DNA of 64,000 nucleotides from Duganella sp. CF402 (GCF_900109645.1 NZ_FOBG01000001.1:3586520-3650519), one strand, 5' to 3'. Numbered from the stretch's first letter, positions 1 to 9,197 are shown. The notes: generated by a model not told the origin, from the sequence alone. A program made the numbers and translations.

Positions 1-111
1 AAGATCGTCAAGGGCGCCAAGCTGATTACCTACCCGGGCGCACCGCACGGCTTGACCGACACCCACAAGGACAAGTTCCACGCCGACTTCCTTGCTTTCG
101 CTAAGTCGTAA
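1..111 (+). CDS. Alpha/beta hydrolase, non-heme haloperoxidase-like (C-terminal fragment)
   Basis: Only the last 36 codons lie in the window; the 5' part is cut off by the window edge. The visible tail reads ...[20 protein letters not shown]..., which is how bacterial cofactor-free chloroperoxidases and related alpha/beta hydrolases end: the His of PHG is the expected catalytic histidine, followed by the final amphipathic helix. These enzymes use a Ser-Asp-His triad for ester or perhydrolysis chemistry. The Ser and Asp are outside the window, so the substrate cannot be judged. An intrinsic terminator follows directly. Confidence 0.75.
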   Translation, partial: KIVKGAKLITYPGAPHGLTDTHKDKFHADFLAFAKS

Positions 112-143
112 AACAAAAAAACCGCCTCCGGGCGGTTTTTTAA
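112..143 (+). terminator. Rho-independent terminator after the haloperoxidase-like gene
   Basis: A compact hairpin, ACCGCC-TCCG-GGCGGT (121-136), is flanked by an A run on the left and TTTTTTAA on the right, so it may work in both directions. It lies only 13 bases before the next possible start codon, so a promoter for the downstream kinase must overlap it or lie upstream with readthrough. Confidence 0.85.
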
Positions 144-149
144 TGTGGT

Positions 150-3100
150 ATGGTTTCCCTCACCATGATGGAAATCTTCTCTACGCCTGACAATCCTTCC
201 CTTATCCACTACGGCACCTACTCGCCGTTGCTGGTGATCCTCTCGATCCTGGTTGCCATATTCTCATCATGGATGGGATTGCAAGTCGCGGCGCAAGCGC
301 GCCTTGGTGGCACGCGCGGCCTGCGTGCCATGATGCTAGTCACCGGCAGCCTGGCGCTCGGCTGCGGCGTTTGGGCCATGCACTTCATCGGCATGCTGGC
401 CTTCGACCTGTGCATCAATGTCGACTACGACCGCGGCCTGACGCTGCTGTCGGTGCTACCCAGCCTTGCCGCCTCCTACGTCGCGCTGACCATCATCAGC
501 CGCCGCCGCGTTACCCGGCTGTCGCTGGTGGTGGGCGGGGTGCTGGTGGGTGCCGGCATCGGCGCCATGCACTACACCGGCATGGCCGCGATGCAGATGG
601 AACTGGCGCAGCGCTACGACCCGTTCATGTTCGGCCTGTCGATCGTGGTGGCAGTGGTGCTGGCCACGCTGGCCCTGTGGATCCGCTTCGGCCTGCGCAC
701 GCTGCGCCTGCCGCGCACGGTGCTGGGCGCGATCAGCGCCACGGTGATGGGCTGCGCCATCGCCGGCATGCACTACACCGGCATGGCGGCGGCGCGCTTC
801 GTCGGCACGCTGCCGGTGGACGCCGCATCGCAAACCAACTCCACCTTCCTGGCACTGGCCATCACACTGATCACGGTGGCCTTCACCGTGTTCGTGATGG
901 CGGCCAACGGCCTGCTGCGCTATCGCGAAATGTACCGCCAGCAGGCAGAGAGCGAAGCCTGGATGCGCGCCCTGCTGACCACCACCATCGACGGCGTGAT
1001 CACGGTCGACCGCGCCGGCGTGATCCACGAATTCAACCTGTCTGCGGAACGCATCTTCGGCTGGAGCCGCGATGAAATCGTCGGCCGCAACATCCGCTTG
1101 CTGATGGCAGATACCGAGCGCTCGGAGCGCGACGGCTTCCTCAACTTCCTGCAGACCGGCGACGCCAGCGTGGTCGGGCGCGGCAGCGAAGTACTCGGCC
1201 TGCGCAAGGACGGCAGCCAGGTGCCGATCCGGCGCGCGCTGGGCCACGCGCGCATGGCGGAACGCGACCTGTTCGTACTGTTCATCACCGACATCAGTGA
1301 ACGCCGCGCCATCATGCAGGCGCTGCGCGACAGCGAGCTGCAATTCCGCTCGCTGATCGGGAACATCCCCGGCATCGCGTTCCGCAGCAGCATGGCCTTC
1401 GACGCACCCCCGCTGTTCATCAGCGATAACATCGAACGCCTGGCCGGCTATCCTGCCAGCGATTTCGTCGGCGCCAACCGCACCCGCACGCTGGCCTCGC
1501 TGATCTGCGAGGAAGACCGCGCGCGCGTGGGTGCGGCAATCTCGCGCAGCATCGACAAGCTGGCCACCTATCAGATCGAATACTGTCTGGTGCACGCAGA
1601 CGGCAGCAAACGCTTCATGTGGGAGCACGGCGCCGTCACTCAGGATGAAACCCATCCCGAGATCCGCTGGATCGACGGCGTGATCCTCGACATCAGCGAA
1701 CGGCGCGAAATGGAGCTGCAGCTGCGCAAGGCCAAGGAGACGGCGGAACAGGCGGCGGCGGCGCGCGCCAGCTTCGTCGCCAACATGAGCCACGAGATCC
1801 GCACGCCGATGAACGCCATCCTCGGGTTCACCGACGTGCTGCTCGACACCCCGCTCGATGACGAGCAGCGCCGCCACCTCGACACCGTGCGCAAGGAAGG
1901 CCGCTCGCTGCTACGCCTGCTCAACGAAATCCTCGACACCGCCAAGCTGGATAAGGGCGCAATGGAGCTGGAGCCGGACGATTACAGCCTGCTCAACCTG
2001 ATCGACGAACTGGCCTCCACCTTCGGCACCAACGCCCGCAGCAAGGGACTGACGATCGACATCAACTACGATCCCCTGCTACCGGCCTGGCTGCACGGCG
2101 ACGAACTACGCATGCGCCAGATCCTCGGCAACCTGCTGGACAACGCCATCAAGTTCACCTCGGCCGGCAAGGTGAGCCTGAGCGCCTGCGAGAAGGAAGG
2201 CCAGTTGCATATCGCCGTGCAGGACACCGGCATCGGCATCGCGCCGGAACGCATCAACGCCATCTTCGATCCGTTCACCCAGGCCGACGCCTCTATGACG
2301 CGCCGCTTCGGCGGCACCGGCCTTGGCACCACCATCAGCCGCCAGCTGGTGGCGCTCATGGGCGGCAAGATCTGGGCCGAGAGCACGCCGGGCGTTGGCA
2401 CCACCTTCCACGTGCTGCTGCCGCTGGAACCGGCGCGCGACGACGCGGCGCAGTTCAGCGAACGTAGCGACTATCCGCTGCCGCCGCTGCGCGTGCTCGG
2501 CGCGGACGACGTGCCGCAGAACCTGGAGCTGCTGGCGCTGCTGCTGGCCAAGCGCGGCCACACGCTGGCCAGGGCGCACGACGGCGCGGAGGCGGTGCGG
2601 ATGACGGCCGAACAGCAGTACGACGTGCTGCTGATGGATATGCAGATGCCGCACATGGACGGTCTGGCGGCCACGCGCGCCATCCGCGCGCGCGAACTGC
2701 AGGACGGTACGCCGGCGCTGCCGATCGTGGCGATGACGGCCAGCGTGTTGACGGCGCACCGAGAGGCCGCCGCCAAGGCAGGCATGGATGGTTTCGCCTC
2801 CAAGCCGGTCGACTGGCACGCGCTGTCGCACGAAATAGCCAAGGTGCTCAAGCTGCCGGCGGTGCCATCCGCGCCGCCGCCATCGGAAGCACCGCGCCAC
2901 CGTGTGCTGAACCAGAAAGCGGGCTTGCAGCGCTGGGCCGACAACGAGGAAGCCTATCATCAGGCGCTGCTCCGCTTCGTGGCCGACTACAGCACGGCGG
3001 CCGCCACGCTGGCCAAGCTGCTGGCCCATGCCAGCGAAGCGCGGCTGGCGGAAGCGCAGGCCTGGTGCCACAAGGTGCGCGGCGTGGCCGCCAACATCGG

Positions 3101-3692
3101 GCTGGAACAATTGAACGCCACGCTGGCGCAGCTGGAGAAGCTGTGCGGTTCGCCGCAGCGTAACGCCACAGCGCCGCAACACGGCGGCGCTGCAGCACCT
3201 GCGGATGCGGCGCGTGGCGATGGCACGGCGGCTGGAGCGGCGGCGCGCGGCGATGCGGCGGGTGGCGATGGCGCGGCGGCCGGAGCGTCGGCAACGGCGA
3301 TCGCGCTGGGCAGCATTCCGGTGTCGCTGCAAACGGAACTGGCGCAGGCGCAGCGCACGCTGGCGGCGCAGCTGGATGCGGCGCTGAGCGCCATCCACGC
3401 CCTCGCCCCGCCGCGCGGTTCCAGCGCCAGGCTGGAAACACCGCCACCGGCAACGGGCTTCGCACCGGCAGCCGCGCGCCAGAAATCCGCCGCTCTGCTA
3501 CCATTCCTGCAGCGCGGCGCCTTGAACGACGCCGCACTGACCGCGTTGACGGCCGCCCTCACCGGCGCGCCGCCGGCACTGGCGCAGCAACTGGGCGCGG
3601 TGCAAGACGCCTTGAACGATTTTGATTTCCCGCAGGCGCAAGCCGCATTAGAGGTGTTGGAGGCATCGCTGGCCAGCCTCGCCACGGAGTAA
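150..3692 (+). CDS. MHYT-PAS-PAS hybrid sensor histidine kinase with receiver and HPt domains
   Basis: An 1180-residue inner-membrane phosphorelay kinase. The N-terminus carries three MHYT repeats (motifs near residues 77, 140 and 207: AMHFIGM, AMHYTGM, GMHYTGM) in about seven membrane helices, a module thought to bind a metal and sense small ligands such as O2, CO or NO. Then come two PAS domains (about 270-390 and 395-520, each ending in a D-ISERR motif), a HisKA domain with MSHEIRTPMN (His548), an HATPase domain, a receiver with phospho-acceptor Asp830 (LLMDMQMP) and an HPt domain with HKVRG (His974). A Gly/Ala-rich, internally duplicated stretch (about residues 1015-1050) interrupts the HPt region. 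No clear ribosome site precedes ATG 150; ATG 165 or 168 are possible. The next gene, an HD-GYP regulator, begins 2 bases after the stop and is the likely phosphorelay output. Confidence 0.9.
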   Translation: MVSLTMMEIFSTPDNPSLIHYGTYSPLLVILSILVAIFSSWMGLQVAAQARLGGTRGLRAMMLVTGSLALGCGVWAMHFIGMLAFDLCINVDYDRGLTLLSVLPSLAASYVALTIISRRRVTRLSLVVGGVLVGAGIGAMHYTGMAAMQMELAQRYDPFMFGLSIVVAVVLATLALWIRFGLRTLRLPRTVLGAISATVMGCAIAGMHYTGMAAARFVGTLPVDAASQTNSTFLALAITLITVAFTVFVMAANGLLRYREMYRQQAESEAWMRALLTTTIDGVITVDRAGVIHEFNLSAERIFGWSRDEIVGRNIRLLMADTERSERDGFLNFLQTGDASVVGRGSEVLGLRKDGSQVPIRRALGHARMAERDLFVLFITDISERRAIMQALRDSELQFRSLIGNIPGIAFRSSMAFDAPPLFISDNIERLAGYPASDFVGANRTRTLASLICEEDRARVGAAISRSIDKLATYQIEYCLVHADGSKRFMWEHGAVTQDETHPEIRWIDGVILDISERREMELQLRKAKETAEQAAAARASFVANMSHEIRTPMNAILGFTDVLLDTPLDDEQRRHLDTVRKEGRSLLRLLNEILDTAKLDKGAMELEPDDYSLLNLIDELASTFGTNARSKGLTIDINYDPLLPAWLHGDELRMRQILGNLLDNAIKFTSAGKVSLSACEKEGQLHIAVQDTGIGIAPERINAIFDPFTQADASMTRRFGGTGLGTTISRQLVALMGGKIWAESTPGVGTTFHVLLPLEPARDDAAQFSERSDYPLPPLRVLGADDVPQNLELLALLLAKRGHTLARAHDGAEAVRMTAEQQYDVLLMDMQMPHMDGLAATRAIRARELQDGTPALPIVAMTASVLTAHREAAAKAGMDGFASKPVDWHALSHEIAKVLKLPAVPSAPPPSEAPRHRVLNQKAGLQRWADNEEAYHQALLRFVADYSTAAATLAKLLAHASEARLAEAQAWCHKVRGVAANIGLEQLNATLAQLEKLCGSPQRNATAPQHGGAAAPADAARGDGTAAGAAARGDAAGGDGAAAGASATAIALGSIPVSLQTELAQAQRTLAAQLDAALSAIHALAPPRGSSARLETPPPATGFAPAAARQKSAALLPFLQRGALNDAALTALTAALTGAPPALAQQLGAVQDALNDFDFPQAQAALEVLEASLASLATE
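3204..3290 (+). repeat. Imperfect 39-base direct duplication inside the hybrid-kinase HPt region
   Basis: Two 39-base units (3204-3242 and 3252-3290) differ at 4 positions and are separated by 9 bases. They encode two in-frame 13-residue units, starting DAARGDG and DAAGGDG, in a low-complexity Gly/Ala/Asp linker. The unit length is a multiple of three, so copy-number change would keep the reading frame. Confidence 0.85.
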
Positions 3693-3694
3693 CC

Positions 3695-4693
3695 ATGAGA
3701 ACCACGCATCATGCAAACCAGCCGCACATCCTGGTCGTCGACGACGAAGCCAGCAACCTGCAGCTGCTGCGCCATATCCTGCAAGACCAATACCGCCTGC
3801 TGTTCGCCAAGGACGGACCGCGCGCGCTGGAACTGGCGCGCTCCGAGCAACCGCAGCTGATCCTGCTGGACGTGATGATGCCGGGGATGACCGGCTACGA
3901 AACCTGCAAGCTGTTGAAGGCCGACGCGGCCACCGCGTCGATTCCCGTCATCTTCGTCACCGCCCTGAGCGACACCGACGACGAAGTGGTGGGCTTTGAA
4001 GCCGGCGCGGTGGACTACATCACCAAGCCGGTCAGCCCGCCCATCGTGCGCGCCCGCGTGCGCAACCACCTGTCGCTGGTGGGCATGGATGAATTGAAGA
4101 AGACCCGCCTGGAAATCGTCCAGCGCCTCGGCCTCGCCGCCGAGTACAAGGACAACGAAACCGGCTTGCACGTGATCCGCATGAGCCACTACTCGCGCAT
4201 CCTCGGCCTGGCGCTCGGCATGAGCGAGGCGGAAGCGGAAGACCTGCTGCACGCGGCGCCCATGCACGACGTCGGCAAGATCGGCATCCCGGACAGCATC
4301 CTGCGCAAGCCGGCGGCGCTGGATCCGGATGAATGGAAGATCATGCAGTCGCACGCCACCATCGGCGGTGACATCATCGGCAAGCATCCGCATGGCATGC
4401 TGGCGATGGCCTACGACGTCGCCGTCACCCACCACGAAAAGTGGGACGGCAGCGGCTATCCGAACGGTTTGAAGGGCGAAGAGATCCCGCTGGTCGGCCG
4501 CATCGTGGCGATTGCCGACGTGTTCGACGCGCTGACTTCCGCGCGGCCGTACAAGGAAGCGTGGCCGGTGGAAAAGGCGGTCGCGCACATGGAGGCGCAG
4601 CGCGACCAGCACTTCGAAGGCCGGCTGGTGGACCTCTTCTTCAAACAGATGCCCGCGCTGCTTGAGATCAAGGAACGCTGGGCAGAGCATTAA
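3695..4693 (+). CDS. Two-component response regulator with HD-GYP c-di-GMP phosphodiesterase (RpfG-like)
   Basis: A 332-residue cytoplasmic protein: receiver domain at 10-125 with the acidic pair VVDDE and phospho-acceptor Asp59 (LLDVMMPG), then an HD-GYP domain at about 135-325. The metal-binding HD (MHDVGKIGIPD) and the HHEKWDGSGYP signature are both intact, as is the conserved ADVFDALTSxRPYK segment, so it should hydrolyse cyclic di-GMP. The start lies 2 bases after the hybrid kinase stop, indicating translational coupling, and the kinase is the obvious phospho-donor. The last bases overlap the stop codon of the convergent oxoamine synthase gene. Confidence 0.93.
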   Translation: MRTTHHANQPHILVVDDEASNLQLLRHILQDQYRLLFAKDGPRALELARSEQPQLILLDVMMPGMTGYETCKLLKADAATASIPVIFVTALSDTDDEVVGFEAGAVDYITKPVSPPIVRARVRNHLSLVGMDELKKTRLEIVQRLGLAAEYKDNETGLHVIRMSHYSRILGLALGMSEAEAEDLLHAAPMHDVGKIGIPDSILRKPAALDPDEWKIMQSHATIGGDIIGKHPHGMLAMAYDVAVTHHEKWDGSGYPNGLKGEEIPLVGRIVAIADVFDALTSARPYKEAWPVEKAVAHMEAQRDQHFEGRLVDLFFKQMPALLEIKERWAEH

Positions 4694-5907
4694 TTTAGCC
4701 GCTCGCCACGTCCCGCCAGGCGCGCCATCACGCTCACCGCGTGATCGATCTGCGCTTTGGTGTGACCGGCGTTCATCATGAAGCGCAGGCGCGCCTGTCC
4801 CACCGGCGCTGCCGGGAACTGGATCGCGTCCACATGCACGCCCTCGGCGCGCAGTTCCATCGCATAGCGCTGGCAGGTTTCGGCGTCGCCGATCAGCACC
4901 GGCAGGATCGGCGTGGCGGTCGAGATGATGGTGTAGCCCAGCGGCGCCATGCGCTCGATGAAGTAGCGCTGGTTGTCCCACAATTGCTGACGGCGCTGCG
5001 GCTCCTCTTCCAGCATATCCAATGCGGCCAGCAGCGCCGCTGCCTGGTCCGGCGGCGGCGGGCAGGTGAAGCCGTAGGCGGAGCTGGTCAGGCGGATCAC
5101 GTCCGCCACTTGCTTGTCCACCGCCACAAAGCCGCCGATTGAACCGAGCGCCTTGCTCAAGGTCCCCATCTGCATGATGTTGCTGCTGTAGCAGTTGAAG
5201 TGTTCCGAGGTGCCGCCGCCGTTGGCGCCCAGGATGCCGGTGGCATGCGCGTCGTCGATGTACAGCAGCGCACCGAAACGTTCGGCCAACGCCACCAGCT
5301 GCGGCAGCGGCGCAATCGTGCCCTCCATGCTGAACACGCCGTCGCTGACGATGATCGGCGTGGTGCCGTCGGCGGCGCCGGCCTGCAGCAGCGATTCAAG
5401 ATGGTCCATATCGCAATGGCGGTAGTTGTAGCGCAGCGCGCCCGACATCTGGATGCCTTCGCGGATCGAGATGTGATTGAATTCGTCCGAGTAGTAGGCG
5501 TACTTGTGGCGCTTCTTCGCGCGGAAGCCGTGCAGCCGCGCCAGCGTGGCCGCTTTCACGATCGACGACAGCACGCCGATGTTGGCCATGTAGCCGGTGA
5601 CGAACAGCACCGCGTCGCTCTTGTGCTTGAGCGCGCCGAGGCGGCGTTCGAGTTCGCGGTATACCTCAAGGTCGCCGCCCAGCAGGCGCGATTCGCAATT
5701 GCCCACACCGTAGCGGTCCAGTCCCTGCTTGGCCGCCGCCACCAGACGCGGATGATTGGCCAGCGCCAGGTAGTTGTTGGTGCTGAAGGACACCACCGTT
5801 TCGCCTTCCGTTACAAAGGTCGGATCGGGCAAGGTGCTGTGCACCGAAGAGTCGTGGTGGATGGGATGGTGCTGCAGCCAGCTGGCGATGTCGCTTAAGT
5901 CGTGCAT
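4690..5907 (-). CDS. Pyridoxal-phosphate alpha-oxoamine synthase family protein (BioF/KBL/SPT/CqsA-type)
   Basis: A 405-residue fold-type I PLP enzyme. Members condense an amino acid (or S-adenosylmethionine in CqsA) with an acyl-CoA. Visible motifs are FSTNNYLALANHP near the N-terminus, the cofactor-contacting DDAHATGILG (about 218-227) and the PLP-lysine motif TLSKALGSIGG (Lys252). The segment before SDEFNHISI is longer than in 8-amino-7-oxononanoate synthase and contains a basic RAKKRHK patch, and no other biotin gene is nearby, so BioF is unlikely. Serine palmitoyltransferase and LqsA/JqsA/CqsA-type hydroxyketone signal synthase are the better candidates; sequence alone does not decide. 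It is convergent with the MHYT kinase/HD-GYP pair and lies 79 bases downstream of an OmpR-type kinase on the same strand. Confidence 0.85.
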   Translation of the reverse strand: MHDLSDIASWLQHHPIHHDSSVHSTLPDPTFVTEGETVVSFSTNNYLALANHPRLVAAAKQGLDRYGVGNCESRLLGGDLEVYRELERRLGALKHKSDAVLFVTGYMANIGVLSSIVKAATLARLHGFRAKKRHKYAYYSDEFNHISIREGIQMSGALRYNYRHCDMDHLESLLQAGAADGTTPIIVSDGVFSMEGTIAPLPQLVALAERFGALLYIDDAHATGILGANGGGTSEHFNCYSSNIMQMGTLSKALGSIGGFVAVDKQVADVIRLTSSAYGFTCPPPPDQAAALLAALDMLEEEPQRRQQLWDNQRYFIERMAPLGYTIISTATPILPVLIGDAETCQRYAMELRAEGVHVDAIQFPAAPVGQARLRFMMNAGHTKAQIDHAVSVMARLAGRGERLN

Positions 5908-5986
5908 GATGTGTGAGACCGGATAGGATCAGTACATCATAGGAGTGCACGGCTTACCGCAAGCTTGCGGTCACATTACGAATCGG

Positions 5987-7342
5987 TTAGCCAGCCAGCG
6001 GCAGCACGATGCGCGCGACCAGTCCCGGCGCGCCGTCTTCCAGTACCAGCCGGCCGTCGTGCGAGGTGGCGGTGGCGCTGACGATGGACAGGCCGAGGCC
6101 ATTGCCCGGCATATGGCGGCTCTTGTCGAGGCGATAGAAGCGCTGCGTCACCTTGTCGCGCTCACCGTCCGGAATACCCGGGCCATTGTCGTGCACCGCG
6201 ATCGAGGCCTCGCCGTGGTACAGGCCCGCACGCACATGGATGGCGGCGCCGGGGCCGGCGTACTTGATGGCGTTGTCCAGCAGGCTGGCGACGGCGCTGG
6301 CCAGCAGGTTGCGGTCGCCGTCCACGTGCAGCGAATCCGGCGCATCCACGGTCAGCTTGATGTTGCTGTCTTCGGCGATGGCTTCGTACATCTCGCCGAT
6401 ATCGGCCACCACCCGGCCCAAATCAAGCCGCTCGAACAGGCGGCCGCGCATGCCCGATTCCGCTTCGGCGATTTGCAGCAGGCGTTCGAACAAGCGGATC
6501 AGGTCATCGATATCGTCGATGGCGTCATGCGCGGCGGTGGACAGCGTGGGTACCGTCATCTCGTGGCGCAGCGCGTCGTCCAGCCGGCCGCGTATGCGGC
6601 TCAGCGGCGTGCGCAAGTCGTGCGCGATGGCGTTGGAGACGTGGCGTATGCCCTCCATCAGCAGTTCGATGCGGTCCAGCATGCGGTTGATGTCGCGGTT
6701 GAGCAGCGCGAATTCATCGTTGCCGGTGACGGGGATGCGCGGGCTTAAGTCGCCGGCCTCGATCTGCGCCGCCGTGCGGCGGATCTCGCCGAGGCGCGCC
6801 TCGATGCTGCGCCGGAACAGCAGCGCGCCGGCGACCGTCAGCATCAGCGACACGCAAGCGCCGGCCGCCAGCGCGCGCCAGATCACTTCGCGCACCGCTT
6901 CCTCCTCGCTTAAATCACGGCCGACGATCAGCGTGCCGCCATCGTTTAAAGGCCGTATGTAGAGGCGCGCCGGAGAGCTGCGGCCGTTGCGCAGCACGGT
7001 GGTGGTGATGAAGTCCTCGGCGTCCGCCACGCTGGGCCACGAGCCAAGGTTGCCGCCGGCGGACGTGCCGTCGGCATTGAGGATCTGGAAAATCTCGCGG
7101 TCGCTGTCGATGCCGTCGCCAAGCTGGCGGCGCACTTCGGCCAGCAGTGCGGCGCGGTGGCCGCCGCCGACATTCGCCAGCAGGCGCTCGGTCTGCGCCA
7201 CGATCTTGCCGTCGATGTTCTGGTCGATCACGCCGATGGTGCCGCTGTAGAACACCAGCGACACCGCCGCGATGGAGGCGATCCCCAGCAGGCCGTAGCC
7301 CAGCACCAGCTTGGCGGCGATCGAGGTGCGGAAGCGGAACAA
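5987..7342 (-). CDS. Membrane sensor histidine kinase (OmpR-partner type)
   Basis: A 451-residue kinase with a first membrane helix at about 10-32, a periplasmic loop (about 35-155), a second helix at about 156-176, a HAMP segment, a HisKA domain with IAHDLRTPLSR (His241) and a C-terminal HATPase domain (DNAIKY, DNGPGIPD and GNGLGLSI boxes). The start is TTG with a GGAG ribosome site inside the end of the regulator gene, whose stop lies 4 bases upstream, so the two form an operon. The periplasmic loop has no recognised sensor fold. The NAIAHDLRTPL form of the H-box is shared with heavy-metal and envelope-stress type kinases, but the stimulus is unknown. Confidence 0.9.
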   Translation of the reverse strand: MFRFRTSIAAKLVLGYGLLGIASIAAVSLVFYSGTIGVIDQNIDGKIVAQTERLLANVGGGHRAALLAEVRRQLGDGIDSDREIFQILNADGTSAGGNLGSWPSVADAEDFITTTVLRNGRSSPARLYIRPLNDGGTLIVGRDLSEEEAVREVIWRALAAGACVSLMLTVAGALLFRRSIEARLGEIRRTAAQIEAGDLSPRIPVTGNDEFALLNRDINRMLDRIELLMEGIRHVSNAIAHDLRTPLSRIRGRLDDALRHEMTVPTLSTAAHDAIDDIDDLIRLFERLLQIAEAESGMRGRLFERLDLGRVVADIGEMYEAIAEDSNIKLTVDAPDSLHVDGDRNLLASAVASLLDNAIKYAGPGAAIHVRAGLYHGEASIAVHDNGPGIPDGERDKVTQRFYRLDKSRHMPGNGLGLSIVSATATSHDGRLVLEDGAPGLVARIVLPLAG

Positions 7343-7346
7343 GCGA

Positions 7347-8042
7347 TTACTCCGACTCGTCCGGCGGCGTCACGCCCATGCGGTAGCCGACGCCGCGCAG
7401 GGTGTGGATCAGCTGCACCGGGAAGTCTTTATCCACCTTGGCGCGCAGGCGCGAGATCTGCACGTCGATCACATTGGTCTGCGGGTCGAAGTGGTAATCC
7501 CACACCGATTCCAGCAGCATGGTGCGGGTCACCACCTGGTTCTCGTTGCGCATCAGGTATTCAAGCAGGCGGTATTCGCGCGGCTGCAGCGTGATCACCT
7601 TGTTGCCGCGCGTGACGCGCAGCGTGCGCAGGTCGAGCTTCAGGTCGGCCACTTGCAGCTGCGTGCTGTCGGCGCCGGGCGCACTGCGGCGCAGCAGCGC
7701 TTCCACGCGCGCCAGCAGTTCGGAGAAGGCAAAGGGTTTGGACAGGTAATCATCCGCACCGCCGCGCAAGCCGCTCACGCGCGCGTCGATGGTGGTCATG
7801 GCGCTGACGATGATGACCGGGGTCTGCTTGCCCAGCGCGCGCAGCTTGTCGACGATGGACAAGCCGTCGATGCGGCCCGGCAGCATGCGGTCGAGGATGA
7901 TGATATCCCAGTCCTCGCTGCTGGCGTAATCGAGTCCGGCCGGGCCGGTGGCGGCGGCAGTCACGACGTAGCCGGCCTCGCGCAAGCCCTTGCAGATGTA
8001 GTTGGAGGTTTCGGCTTCGTCTTCAATCACCAGGCAGCGCAC
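7347..8042 (-). CDS. OmpR/PhoB-family response regulator
   Basis: A 231-residue DNA-binding regulator: receiver domain with Glu-Asp pocket (VIEDEAE), phospho-acceptor Asp51 (IILDRMLPG) and the conserved Lys of YLSKPF, then a winged-helix output domain (about 130-225, ending RGVGYRMG). The GTG start is the only one that keeps the full receiver strand. It is cotranscribed with the kinase that follows and lies 34 bases after the glycosyltransferase gene with no terminator in between, so it may also be part of the polysaccharide operon and regulate it. Confidence 0.92.
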   Translation of the reverse strand: MRCLVIEDEAETSNYICKGLREAGYVVTAAATGPAGLDYASSEDWDIIILDRMLPGRIDGLSIVDKLRALGKQTPVIIVSAMTTIDARVSGLRGGADDYLSKPFAFSELLARVEALLRRSAPGADSTQLQVADLKLDLRTLRVTRGNKVITLQPREYRLLEYLMRNENQVVTRTMLLESVWDYHFDPQTNVIDVQISRLRAKVDKDFPVQLIHTLRGVGYRMGVTPPDESE

Positions 8043-8076
8043 GCGAGTCTCCGGTATTCAGTGGGGAGTGGATATT

Positions 8077-9192
8077 CTACCGCGCCTTGCCGGCCAGCTC
8101 GCGGTACAGCGCATGGTAGTTCTTCGCCATCGTCTCGGCGGTGAACAGCTCCCAGTAGCGTGCCTCGGCGCGGCGGCCCATGCCTGCCGCCAGCTCCGGC
8201 TGCTCCCACAGAGTGCGCATGGCCGCGCCCAGCGCCGCAGGATCGTCCGGCGGCACCACCAGGCCGGTGTCGTTGTCGATGTTGATGTAGGTGGTGCCGG
8301 TGCCGATCTCGCTCGAGATCATCGGCTTGCCGTACATCGCGCCTTCCAGCAGCGAGATGCCGAAGGCTTCCGAGCGCAGGTGCGACGGGAACACCATCGC
8401 GTAGCTCAGTTCCAGCAGCGCCGCCTTGTCGTCCTCCTCCACCGCGCCGATGAAATGCACGTGGGTCAGGCCGAGGCGCTGCGCGTGCTGCTTCAGCGCC
8501 TGCTCTTCCGGGCCGGCGCCGACGATCACCACCGGGTAATCGAGATTGGCCATCGCATCCAGCAGGATGTGCAGGCCCTTGTAGTAGCGCAGCACGCCGA
8601 CGAACAGGAAGAAGCGCTCGCCAAACTGGGCGCGCCACTTGGCCTTCAACTCTTCGGAAGCCACCGGATAGGTCGACTTATCGAGGCCGTAGGTGATGGT
8701 GCGGGTCTTGTGCTCGAAGCGCTTGAGCACCGGCGACGAGGCCAGGTAGTTGGGCGAGGTCGCCACCACCGTATCCACGCTGCGCAGGAAGCGGCGCTTG
8801 AGCGGGCTATACACGCGCAGCAGGTTTTTCTGGCGCACGATGTCCGAGTGGTAGGTCACCACGCACGGCTTGTTAATGCGCGCCATGAAGTGGGCGATGT
8901 CCATGAACGGCCACGGGAAGTGGTAGTGGATCACATCCGCATCGCGCGCCAGGCGCGCCAGCTTGCGAATGGCTGCGAACGAAAAGCCGGTCGAGGCGAC
9001 TTCAAAATCCAGCGGCACGCGGTGCACGGTGTGGCCGTCGATTTCGATTTTGGACGGGCCGCTGCGGCTCAGCGTCAGCACTTCGTTGGTCACGCCCAGG
9101 CGTCCGGTGCCCACGCACAGCTGGCGGATCACTTGTTCGATGCCGCCCCAGGTGTCGGGATAGTAGGTCTTGTAAAAATGGAGGACGCGCAT
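8077..9192 (-). CDS. GT4-family glycosyltransferase
   Basis: A 371-residue GT-B fold retaining glycosyltransferase. The N-terminal domain starts MRVLHFYKTYYPDTWGGIEQ, with the Gly-Gly donor/acceptor loop typical of GT4. The C-terminal Glycos_transf_1 domain has FLFVGVLRYYKGLHILLDAM and the E-x7-E motif region EAFGISLLEGAMYGKPMIS. It probably transfers a nucleotide-activated sugar to a lipid-linked oligosaccharide at the cytoplasmic face of the inner membrane. It follows another GT4 gene by 5 bases and the GDP-rhamnose genes gmd and rmd, so D-rhamnose or mannose are the likely sugars. Confidence 0.9.
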   Translation of the reverse strand: MRVLHFYKTYYPDTWGGIEQVIRQLCVGTGRLGVTNEVLTLSRSGPSKIEIDGHTVHRVPLDFEVASTGFSFAAIRKLARLARDADVIHYHFPWPFMDIAHFMARINKPCVVTYHSDIVRQKNLLRVYSPLKRRFLRSVDTVVATSPNYLASSPVLKRFEHKTRTITYGLDKSTYPVASEELKAKWRAQFGERFFLFVGVLRYYKGLHILLDAMANLDYPVVIVGAGPEEQALKQHAQRLGLTHVHFIGAVEEDDKAALLELSYAMVFPSHLRSEAFGISLLEGAMYGKPMISSEIGTGTTYINIDNDTGLVVPPDDPAALGAAMRTLWEQPELAAGMGRRAEARYWELFTAETMAKNYHALYRELAGKAR

Positions 9193-9197
9193 GGGGC

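Noticed and set aside
2987..4981. A 664-codon minus-strand frame over the HPt region and HD-GYP gene
   Set aside because: Antisense to the receiver and HD-GYP domains; no ribosome site or family similarity.
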